Of a stretch of DNA of 64,000 nt, positions 1 to 12,000 are shown piece after piece. The position numbers and the translations under genes were made by a program. The notes below the pieces were generated by a model, which ran no database searches, had not been told where the DNA came from, and saw only the letters and a program-made list of their open reading frames with translations. Origin of the DNA: Anisus vortex (taxonomy: Eukaryota > Mollusca > Gastropoda > Planorbidae); the NCBI GenBank assembly GCA_949126835.1, contig OX421507.1, forward strand, positions 9,018,121-9,082,120, in the 5' to 3' direction. How positions within the stretch are numbered: position 1 is the first letter of the stretch; every line of letters starts with the position of its first letter.

Positions 1-3000
1 AAAACAAATCTCCTGACCATCAATAGAAGCTGTGAAGTCACTGACACGTTCTGTCACCCACCGACTAAAATCATCTTGCTGCCTGTTTTGAAAGAGCTTC
101 TGTACACTCTCCTATCAAAAGAGAAACAGAAAAAAACATTTTACTTCTATGATGGAAATTAGTTTAACATTTTTACTAAGGAGACCAATTAGTATGAAAC
201 AAGTATACAACAAATTACTCCTTGAATCGTGCTTTTGAAATGTTAAGTATATATTGTTAACAACTCCACTCAAGAAAATGAGTTTCTCATTCTTGACTTA
301 ACACTTAACATGCCAAATTCGACTAAAGTCGAATTTACAAAACTCTTTCTGTATGCCAATTTCGACTTTAGTCGAAAATCATGATGGTCTTTAAAAAATG
401 GTTCAAAACCTTAACCTAATAGTCCGAGGTACAGATTTTGGATCTTGGACCATGACTGGAATGACTTTCTTGACCTCAATCACCAGTCTTTTCGGTATTA
501 TTATTTGTAGGGGTCACATGGCGAAGCGTCCGTTATAACTTTACATAACAGTACTAATATACGAATGAAGGATTAACTTTGACTAGAAGAAAAAACTTTA
601 TTATTACTATTTACATGAGAGACAAACATAAAATTCTAAGCTGCTTTGTGGATAACGTAAAAGCACTCTTTCCTTCAACGGAAGAATTCTGTGACGTCAC
701 TGACTTTTATGACGCGTTATGGCTATGATGTACAAAACTTTCAAATGGCGTCGATGTTACTAGTACCGTACTATATTGTTTATGATTATCTTGGCACTGA
801 AACCGTTTCTGTGTCCTGTTAGGTTCAGTCTCCGGCTTGTTCTTATGTAGAGCAAAATCGTTTCAAAATTCATGGGCAAAGCAAGGAATCGGAATAAAAA
901 CTACTTTTTTATTGTTGAATTTGTTTTTTTTACTTAGTGTGGTCTACTAGCTATGTTTTTATACTGTAATAGTGCACTCATATTTTCCGATGGTTCTCAA
1001 AGAAGAAAAAATGTGGACACAAGTACATATTTTTCTATAAATCTCACAATAACAAGATGGCCACCATGGTCACGCGACACTAATTTGCATGAAAATTATA
1101 TTTTTTAGTATGGTATTATGTTTTACATATATGGTAAAGATTGTATGCTACCACATAAGTCCATTATTTTTTTATTAATTTTTAACTCCACACACTAATT
1201 TTGTGAAATTACCAAAAAACTAGTGGCAGTGCAGCACATTTTGCGTAAAAAACCTTTGGCATGTTAAGTGTTAAGCTATTGAAGGGAAGTTTGAGTTTGT
1301 GAATTATGGTCTGAAATATGCTGCTTTGTTTACCAGTGCTAAAGAAAAGTTGTGGTGTTCTTTGTGTGTTTTGGAGAGAAAAATAGACTTTATTGTTCCG
1401 CCCATATTTACTCAAAACCCTCCTTCACTGACCCTCTCTGTAAAGTGGCATCCAAGCAAGGAATGGGTTGCCTGAACAAGCTAGTAAAACCAGCAACTTA
1501 ACATTTAAAGCATTAATCTAAATGCAAGACTAGACTCAAACTATGGATGTTCATAATTTTCTGTATAGAATGAGTGTCTGTAAGTTCCTTACCACCTCAT
1601 AGATATTCCAGCCCATGATCAACCTGATGCCAGACCTATCTCAACTGTTTAGAATGAACAGGATATCTAAGGTCATAAGGAACCACAACCCATATCCACA
1701 ACTACAGTACTGTCTACATTAATACTTGAAATTAAACACACACAAAAAAACTAATTACCTCCTCCTTCTTTAATTTGGCCACTGGTTTCACATTACTGGC
1801 CTTCAATTCCTTCAGATTGGTTTTCTTTGACTGCTGTGCAGGAGTTTTTAATGCTGGAAACTCACCACTACAATTATAAAACAATCTTTGTTAGAAATTA
1901 AATATGTTGTACATAAATTCATTTAAGATAAGATAAGAATAGGCATTTCTTATAGCTCTTCTATCCATGCTATTAAATTAGCATGCTCAGTGCCCTCTTG
2001 GTACGAATTGCAGTGGCAGATATATTAGCCAAAGAGAAAGGTCTGTAAATTCTTTTTAAAAGATCCTCTTGTCAAAGATTCTCTCAGTTTCTGAGATAAA
2101 CTGTTCCATAGAGTAGGCGCCACTGATTCAAATGAGCGCATTCCCAGGTACTTTTTTTTTTGTCCATCCAAACTGGAAGTTATGAGGAGTGACTGTGATG
2201 AAGAGCGCAGTTCCCTAGATGGCTCATGCATGGATATAAGCTCTTAAAGATAGGAAGGAGCAATGCCCTTTATGCATCCGTACTTATGGCCGTAATTACA
2301 TTTACCGTAAAATCTTTAATATAAGCCACACCTGTGTATAAATGGACATAACCTTAATAAATTTGTTAGTACCTATTGATGCAAGTGGAAGCTACAATTT
2401 TCATACACAGTTCACTTATCCATATAAGTTATAGTAATAAACCACCTTTAATCAGAATAAGCCTTAACAATAAAAAGGAAGTCATCGTCACTTGAAATGT
2501 ATTTACAGGTCAGTTTAGAGAATATATTATTTTTATAGATAAATGAAGGCATATAACTGCGCTGGCACTTTTTGCATCAAGAATTTTGTTTCTATGCCTA
2601 TTCCATTCTTTCTTTTTATAGATCAGTGGTAATACTTCACAACCATGTACAAGATCAGAGTTTTACGACTGTTTTACAACTCATCTATAAACTAAATAAT
2701 GATAATCATACAAATATCAATCACATAAAAGAGTTTTTTTTTGACAATACACATTTTTTGACAATTACATTTTTAGACAAAACATATTTTTCTCGTACCT
2801 CTCTTTGACTGTAGATTTTTTGGGAGCTGGAGCAGCAACCGAGTCCCAAAACCCAGTGTTGCTAGATAAGGCATTGTTCCAGATGGGCTGGCCACCACCT
2901 CCCCATGTTCCAGCAGACTGTGTCCATGTGAGTGTGCTCGATAAAGCCACCTTCAAGTTGAAAACAAAAATCTTCATATATAGTAAACTTAAAAGAGATT

Positions 3001-6000
3001 AATATAACAATAGAAAAACTTGAGAGGTGATATCTGGAACCAAGTGGCATTCAGGACGAGGAATGGGTTACCCGAACCAGTCGGAAGAATGTGGTTGCAT
3101 TAAAAAACCTTTTTAAAAATAAACGACTAGACAAACAAGCAATAATCCTATGTTTATAGGTTGTGTTTGTTAAATGCAACATAATCTAATTTTGATCACA
3201 ACTGAGCAATGTAGATCGAAGCCCAAAATGTGCTGGTAAGGAGTGAAGTGTGCGGGGAATATTCTTCTTCTATTAGCCAGTCTGCAGAGCAGTTTACTCT
3301 CTTGCAGTCAACGCCAAACAAACATATTGACATGTCCTTTTTAGTTGTTCTTTATTGCTGTATAGCGTGTTAGTAATGGTACTTTGCGAGGGGGGCTGGG
3401 GGGAGAGTAGTGAGTGCCTGAGGTAGGTTAGCTTAGGGCATTCAAGAAAAACAATGTCGTTGGGGGGAATATAAAAACTAAATTACAATCACAAGCAGTG
3501 CTGTCGAACCAGGACTTTTTCATTCAAAGTATTTTCTCATCACTAGAAAATTGACAAGTGTTCCCCCCCCCCTGCCCCTGTGAAAGTACGACCTTAACCT
3601 ATAGCTACAGTGTAACAGCTGAATCTTTATTTTATTCTCATTCCTACAATCCTTTTATAGCACATTACAATAGCACATCACAGCCATTCACCTCCTATTC
3701 ATACAACTCCACAAGACATCCATGAACAAAGTTCACTTTGTCCAGTCAGTCACATAAACAGTAACACAGAGCTATCAGGTCACTAAGTCCAGTCAACACA
3801 TTACAATAATAAAGTCCCATGTGTGTCACTAAGTCTCAGTCAGTAATTATTCCATCACTTACACACTCACAGCTACCCAGTCACTATTACTGTCACTACC
3901 CCATAGCAATTTAGTAAGAATTGATTCTGTGAAGAAAGAAAATAACACTAAGTACCTTAAATGTGTATAACACTAAGTACCTTAGATGTGTAGGTGTTGT
4001 TATTTGTTTTTTCTTTTTCAGATTTTTTGGCCTTTTCTGCTTCTTGCTGTTGAATGTGTAGCAAGGACAAACCTTTGGAAGGCATTGCTTGGTTACTGCA
4101 AACACAAACAAACAATGGCTAGTGGCATTCATGGATGGATTATATTTGATCATAAATTTTAAATAAAAACAAATGAAGTCTCAAAGACTTTGCGTCAACG
4201 AATTTCCAATTAGTTTACACAGATAATGATTCTTTTTGATTTCTTCCATTAAATTTTCTTCTTTTTTTTTTTACTTCTTGTTTAGTATCTTAAGATAAGT
4301 AAATGTATCTTGTACACATAATCACATACATTTTAAATACAATGATTTTTCTGTGTCCTTAAACTGGCTGTCTAAAACTAAAATGTTTCTTTACTTCAAT
4401 TCATCTTGCCAACGAGACAAGTTTTCAAAATCCCCCCCCCCCCATTAATACTTCTTACACACAACAAAAATCTGTAGGTTAGCTAAGAAACATAATAGTA
4501 TTATATCAAATAAATATGTTCATTACTTTTGAGTCGCCCAAGATTTCTGAGCGGCTTGCTGACTTTGGTTGGCTGACATTTGCTCTTGTATTCTTTGCAT
4601 ATGCATTTGTTGCTAAATAGATAAAGAAAAAGAACACACACGCTTAGAATGTTGAACCATATGCAGTGATCTAGCCTTCTTATGAAAACATGTTCATTAG
4701 TTCTCTTTATGCTCAAATTTTAATTTGGAGACATTTTCTGGAAATATTAATACAAAAAGCTCTTGGACCTTTTGTACACAAATATTTTCAGCCATGTTAT
4801 TTGTACCAATGCCTTTATAAAAGCCAAAGAGAAACAGAAATGTAAGCTAACAGCCTCATAGCACAAGCTTTAAGTTTTTTCCAAACTGAATTTTATAAAA
4901 TTGAGGGTAAACAATTTTGTAACATAAGCTCTTAATTATATGTAACATAAAATGTATATTGAATTGATCGCAATGTTTAAATAACAAGAACAGAGACAAA
5001 AGATTAAGGGGAAGTTATAGGTAGGCCCACCTAGAGGTGGAGACAACTAGCATAACATGGCCACCAGTAATAAGTAGCGTATCCCATCGGAACAAACTGA
5101 AGCAGCGTTCACCAGTTTCTGTGGCCACAGCAAATTAGGATATTATGTGGCCAGCACAATGCCCAGCCGCCTTTACTTTACCCAAATAAATTCACCTAAC
5201 CATCAAAGCAGGAGAGACTAGGGGAAAACCTCCAGGCCCAAGAACAAATACTAGCCAAGGATTTGAAGCCAGGACCTTTGGTAAACAAACTGCAGTCGGC
5301 CACCATGCCCAAACAAAACAAAATAGAACAGCAAAAATACAACAGTACAGCAACAGGAGGATGAAATAGAACAGCAAAAATACAACAGTACAGCAACAGG
5401 AGCATGAAATAGAACAGCAAAAAATACAACAGTACAGCAACAGGAGGATGAAATAGAACAGCAAAAATACAACAGTACAGCAACAGGAGGATGAAATAGA
5501 ACAGCAAAAATACAACAGTACAGCAACAGGAGCATGAAATAGAACAGCAAAAATACAACAGTACAGCAACAGGAGGATGAAATATAACAGCAAAAATACA
5601 ACAGTACAGCAACAGGAGGATGAAATAGTTTCTAACCTCTCTAAGTCTTTCCTCTTCTAGCCTGGCTTCCTCCTGAATTTCTGTCAGTGATTTTGATAAT
5701 GATGGAAACATCGGAGAAGTTTGCTGTAGGGCTGCCCAGTTAGAAGATGGTGGTAGCTACGCAAAGCATGGCGATAATAAGAGTCAAAGATTATTCAAAG
5801 ACTTTCTAGATGATTTTTATTTTACGACTAAATAAACAACATTACATGGATACAGCATTTAGTATTTGATTAAACATAGTTCAGCTTTTAATTCTAAGGC
5901 CATTTTGTAAAATCCTAAATTGAATCCAAAAGTATATTGTCTATTATCATGCCAATCTTTTAAGCTACTAGTTACACAACTTATAAATAAGTTTCAGATC

Positions 6001-9000
6001 CTACTCTATAGCTTTACAAACTGTATAGTATAAGATTCTAGTGTATTTTAGTTATTATTTACATCTCTAGAAATGTAAAGCTGAGAAGAATTACCTTCTA
6101 TGTAAAATTTTATATTACATCTGAAATTTATTTTTCATTATTTTCATTATGTCACAGGGTCAACCAATGTCATATAACTTTGCTTTTGCAAGAAAGACTA
6201 CTACAACTTCTGAAATCTTTAACAAAGATGTGTAAGCTAAATATTTAAATTTTGTATGTACCTGTATATTGGCCAACTGGTCTTTGTGAGATTGCTGAAT
6301 TTTTTTTATAGACTCTTGCTGCCTTACAGCTTCAATTTGCTATAGGAAAAACAAAACAACACAGTTAGATTAGGGAAAAAAAAGCTGTACCTTCTATGCC
6401 TACACACTAATTTTTATACTAGAATTATATACAAATATAAATATATAGGCATAATATTCTCATAACGTAAGACAGATAAATAATTCAGCTAATAGAGTAT
6501 TGTGTGAATGGTTTCTTTCAAACCTGTTTCTTCTGAGAGTCAAGTTTTTCTGTTTCTTTTTGGGCCCTCTCTTCTTTTTGCTGTCGCTCAATTTCTTGTT
6601 TTTTCATTTCTTCTTCAGCTTTCTTTCTGTTGGAGAATAAAAAAAACTCTCCAGTTGTATTCAAAGTCACTCAAATTTCACAGGAACTACTTTTTATTTA
6701 TTTTCTTCAAATACAAAATATTTGTGGTCATGTTTAATGAGGCGCTAAAAAGGGCATTGAGAAAAGCATTTTAAGGAGAGATTTTAAATGTCTGAACAAT
6801 TTTCACATCAAAAAATATTTTGAAGGTGGTTTCAGATGTTCAAGTTTAAATAGTTCTGGTCATGAATAATCATTTTAAAAAGTTCAACCCCTATAGAAGT
6901 ACCATCAAGCCTGAATTTTTTTACCAAGCATTTTCCGTGAAACAAAAATGAGCAAGAATGTGTTGGAAAATTGGCATTCCTTTTTCTTAAAGCAGAGAAC
7001 CAAGCAGTGGGGTAGGGGATATAAATTGGTATCGATCTAGAACAGGGGCAACCTACGACACGCGTGCCATAGAGCCATTTTCAATGACACGCGGAGACCT
7101 CACAAAGTGCAATTCACGACTTTTCTACAAGAAAAGAGCCTTTAGGCTGTTGGCACGCTGAGTGAATTAGAAATCCTACTTCGGCACACTATTATCAAAA
7201 GGTTGCTGACACCTGATCTATATTATTACTGTTCACAGACAGGTATGCTTTTCTTTACTTGAAATTTTAGCCTAAAAATACATCAACTAATTTTTGTTAG
7301 TTAATATTTTTAACATTATTTTTCATGTCTCATTTTAGTGCCTATGTTCCCACCCTTTATTTACAATACTAAAACCAAGAAACCCTTCTATTTTAATATA
7401 GTGACAAGACCACTTACAAATAAAAAAGTTAACAAAGAGCTAAAATGTTTATTGACTCTTTAAGCTCTTTGAAAAAAAATATTTTAAATAAAATTTAATA
7501 CAAACTTATTGCTATGGTCTCTAACAAAAGTAAAACTCCTTCAAAATAATTTTAACATATAGCAGACATACTAATGAAACTGAGGAACACCCAAGGGAAA
7601 AAATGAAGCACACCAGAATTAAAAGCGTGTGTGGGAAGCTTTTTCAACTCAAATATTATTACAAAATATATATATTACTAAAATTCATCACAAATGTTGC
7701 AATTAGCATTTGTAGCTGTAGTGATAACTTGTGTATCGGTATTTGGACACTGAATGTTTCGTTAATTAGAGTTAAGATTTGTGTCCACTTCCTGTGTTGT
7801 TTTATTATGCACGTTGTCTTCCTGTCCCTCACGATTGAAGGCTAATCGTATGGTTCAAGTAATTATTAAATAAATAATCCTGTACAGCATTTTGGGTCTA
7901 TTGTGTTCATAAACAATCATAAACCATTTCATTACATGGTGTCAGAAGTATTATGGCTAAATTTCACCCGCCAGAGCAATTCGACTTCAGTTCGCCTACG
8001 AAGTGGCCCGAGTGGAGAGAACGGTTCTTAAGATTCAGAATGGCCACTAAGCTTGACAAGGAAGAAGGCTCAGTACAAGTAAGCAGCCTTATCTATGCAA
8101 TGGGGGCAGATGCTGAAAAAATTTATTCTACGTTTACTTTCGAGGCTGGTCAATCCAGGCCTGAAGAAAACTTTGAATTAATACTAAGCAAATTCAATAG
8201 TTACTTTACGCCCAAACGAAATATCATACATGAGAGAGCCAAATTTTACACCTGTAGCCAAAAGGAAGGCGAAAGTGTAGAACAATATATACGAACACTG
8301 TATGAATTAGCAGCCTATTGTGAGTTCTCTGATAAAAGCGACAGTATCAGAGATCGACTCGTACTGGGACTCACAGATAGGGAGATCTCACAAAAACTGC
8401 AGCTGCAGAGAGACCTGACTTTGGATGCTGCTGTTGAAATAGCTAGGCACTATGAGATGGTGAAGGGACAATTGTTGGACCAGCGAGGTTTGTCAACGGA
8501 CTCAGTCAGGTTTGGCGCTCCGCGTCGCCAGACTTATTCACAATCGATCGGTGGGAAGGGAGAAGGAAGTGCAAGGAGGGAAAGTACAGGAAATACTTTC
8601 GTCTCACATAAAGGAGAATCAGCCAACTTTGTTAAGAAATGTGGAAATTGTGGACAATCCCATTACAAGACAGCCTGTCCAGCAAAGGGCAAGTCGTGTC
8701 GCCACTGTGGTAAATTAGGTCATTTCATCTCAGTGTGTCGTCAGCGAAAGCAACATCGTGACGTTCACAGTATTATGCATCATGACACAGTTACCCAGTC
8801 ATACACATTTGACTCAATATTGTCAACAGTTGCAGAGCCACCATGGAGAGTGACAGTTAACATTCACAATCTACCAATTAACTTTAAAATTGACACAGGT
8901 GCTGATGTTAGTGTTATTTCCAGAGCTACTTATAACAAGATAAGCCCTAGTCCTAAACTAACTCATTCTACTGCAACTCTGCGAAGTCCTGGTGGTTTCT

Positions 9001-12000
9001 TACAGAACTTGGGAGAATTTACTGCTCCAGCTACATTCCAGAACAAAAAGTTTCAAATTCGTCTTTTTGTTATTAATGAGGAGACTGACAGTCTTTTGGG
9101 TAGAGGCGTAGCTAAGGCCCTGGGTCTTGTGCAGAAAAATATCAATGAAATCGGAGCAGCAGTTCCTCTCGACTTATCTACACACATAAAGTGCACTCCG
9201 GTTACCATTAAAATTCGCAAAGATGCTGAGCCATATAGCTTACCTACAGCAAGGAGAGTGCCAATACCTCTTATTGACAAGGTCATGGTTGAACTACAAC
9301 GGATGGAAAAAGCAGGCGTAATAGAACCTATTACCGAAGCAACAGATTGGTGTGCTCCAATGGTACCAGTCTTAAAGAAGAATGGATCAATTCGTATTTG
9401 TACAGACTTTAAGAAGCTCAATTCTGCAGTGAAGCGGGAACGCTATGTGCTTCCTGTATTAGATGATATACTACACAAGCTTCAAGGTGCAACAGTATTC
9501 TCAAAATTGGATGCAGCTTCCGGATTTTGGCAAATTCCTTTAGACAGTTCCACTGCAAAGCTGACTACCTTTATAACACCTTTTGGTCGATACTATTATA
9601 AAAGGCTACCATTTGGCATCACAAGTGCACCTGAGATTTTCCAGAGGGTGATGGAAAACATTCTGGAAAAAGAGCAAAATGTAATTTGCTATTTTGATGA
9701 TATTCTCGTCTTTAGTAAAACAGAGAAAGAACATGAAAAACACTTGTCAGCAGTTCTAAAAAGGCTGAATGAAGTGAATCTTCAACTAAACCAAGAAAAG
9801 TGTGAGTACAGAAAGAAGGAAATTGATTTCCTGGGCCATCGCATCAGTAAGGATGGTATAAGTCCAGATCCTATCAAGGTTTCTGCTATTATTGACATGC
9901 CAGAGCCACAAGATGTTGAGGAGTTACGTCGCCTACTTGGCATGGTAAACTTCATGGGCAGATACATTCCAAACATATCCACAATTCTTCGTCCTCTGAC
10001 ACAATTGTTGGAGAAGAAAAACCATTGGACATGGGGATCATCTCAAATAAATGCACTTACACAGGTAAAGAAAATGCTCACATCTACACCAACACTTGCA
10101 TTCTTTGACATTTTAAGGCCATGTGTTGTAAGTGTTGATGCAAGTTCCTATGGAATTGGTGGAGTGCTTCTTCAAGAATGTGATGGTAAACTCAAACCTG
10201 TGGTTTTCTGCTCACGTACCCTGACTCCAGCAGAAAAGAATTACGCGCAGATAGAAAAAGAACTTTTGGCAGCAGTATGGACTTGTGAAAAGCTTCAAAA
10301 GTACCTCATGGGACTACCATCATTCACATTACAGACTGATCACAAGCCACTGATATCTTTGATCAATGTTCGAGACCTGCAAGACACACCAATACGTTGC
10401 CAGAGAATGCTTATAAGGCTCATGCGCTTTAATGTTCATGCTACTTACATTCCAGGCGTACAACTTATCATTGCTGATACACTGTCGCGCAGCCCACAAC
10501 AAGTAAACGTTGGGTTGGACAAAGAAGTGGATCGCCTCATTCAGGATATTGACTCTCATATAGACTCAGTTCGAATGTCTTGGCCGGCGTCCGATGCGAA
10601 ACTTTTACAGTTTGCAAGTGAATCAGAGAAAGACCCTATCATTAAAACTGCCATCAAGTACACTGAAAATGTTGATGTTCTAGCTTTAATGAACTACAGA
10701 TCATCACCAACTACAGCCACAGGGTATAGTCCCGCTGAGTTAGTGATGGGTCGTAAAATCAGAACTATCCTACCAACATTGCCAGTCAATCTCTCTCCAA
10801 AAATCATAGAAAGAAAGTCTATTCTTGGAAAGGACGAAGGAAGGAAAAGGGCAAATCAGATCTACTATAACAGACGTCATGGTACTAGAAAGCTTCCACC
10901 TTTAGAGCCAGGTACCAAGGTCTTACAGAAACTAGACCATGAGCGACAATGGACAAATCCAGCCACTGTAATCAGAAGCGTGGCTCCCAGATCATATCTA
11001 ATCAAGACTTCTTTTGGGACTTTCCGTAGGAACAGAAAACACTTACGTCCAACATCAACATTTGTTCCTACCTCTATCGGTTCCCTACCTGACAAGGACG
11101 ATGCCATTGTTACTGAACAACAGAATGGCATGCCTCAACCTCAAGGAGATCCAGGTTTTACCAACCCTCAAGAACCGAATAATAACACTACTGAAACCCA
11201 CCTTGAACCCCAAGAGCAGGCGCATGGCCCACCTGTTGGCTCTACGGTTTTGACAACTCGGTCTGGACGTATCATTAATCCACCTGCCAGATATCGGAAT
11301 GACTAAACGTAAAAGGGGGAGATGTAGTGATAACTTGTGTATCGGTATTTGGACACTGAATGTTTCGTTAATTAGAGTTAAGATTTGTGTCCACTTCCTG
11401 TGTTGTTTTATTATGCACGTTGTCTTCCTGTCCCTCACGATTGAAGGCTAATCGTATGGTTCAAGTAATTATTAAATAAATAATCCTGTACAGCATTTTG
11501 GGTCTATTGTGTTCATAAACAATCATAAACCATTTCATTACAGTAGCACTTGTTTGTCTTTGCTTAATATGCAATAATCTTCTTTATAGAGGGAGCGTCT
11601 GTAATATATAAGATAAGACTATATGTCCATTAATATACGAGTCCATTTACATTGCATCATTGAAAGAAAAAAGGAAATGAAATAAAACGTAAGTGAAAAG
11701 AACAAAAACCAAAGTCTGCAGTGCTTCTTTTTATTAGACTTCATTATTTTCTTGACTAACATGTCGGCAATTTTGGAAAAGCCAATTTTGAGGAACAAAA
11801 TTGGTCTAATGCAGCAATTAGCAGAATGGGGGTTAAACTTATAGATATAGTGTCTGATATAGTGACAGAGGTATTAATCAGACTGAACATATTGCAGAAT
11901 GGGGGTTTAACTTTTAGATGTAGTGTCTGATATAGTGACAGAGGTATTAATTAGACTGAACATATTGCAGACTGGGGGTTTAACTTTTAGATATAGTGTC

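Larger units (their letters stand above)
1..4612 (-). other. GIGYF: GIGYF exons 23-27: conserved C-terminal segments, truncated by the window edge
   Basis: Exons: 4612-4527, 4095-3981, 2950-2799, 1867-1759, 111-1. Exon 24 encodes SKGLSLLHIQQQEAEK. Exon 25 encodes TWG and a GFWDSV block that aligns with the vertebrate NMGFWDDAV segment. Exon 26 encodes SGEFPALKTP. Exon 27 starts ESVQKLFQ and contains FSRWVTERV, equivalent to the vertebrate LLKLFQ...FTQWCEQML helix. It is still open at base 1, in phase 0. Confidence 0.9.
7712..11547 (+). mobile_element. Ty3/gypsy LTR retrotransposon, intact LTRs, integrase core missing
   Basis: Two 220-bp LTRs (7717-7936 and 11323-11542), identical base for base by eye, flank one long gag-pol frame. 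GTAGC at 7712-7716 and 11543-11547 is the 5-bp target duplication. A primer-binding site begins right after the left LTR (TGGTGTCAGAAGT, 7937). A polypurine tract (AAAAGGGGGAGA, about 11311-11322) precedes the right LTR. It lies on the plus strand, opposite to the host gene GIGYF, inside the intron between exons 19 and 20. LTR identity implies a recent insertion. Confidence 0.96.

Noticed and set aside
5192..5711. Three overlapping minus-strand frames of 116-171 residues.
   Set aside because: They are translations of the 43-bp minisatellite in three frames. Only 5637-5711, part of exon 22, is coding.
6508..6774. Plus-strand frame of 88 residues.
   Set aside because: It is antisense to GIGYF exon 20 and has no domain.
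9053..11438. Several minus-strand frames inside the gypsy element.
   Set aside because: They are antisense to Gag-Pol, with no motifs.
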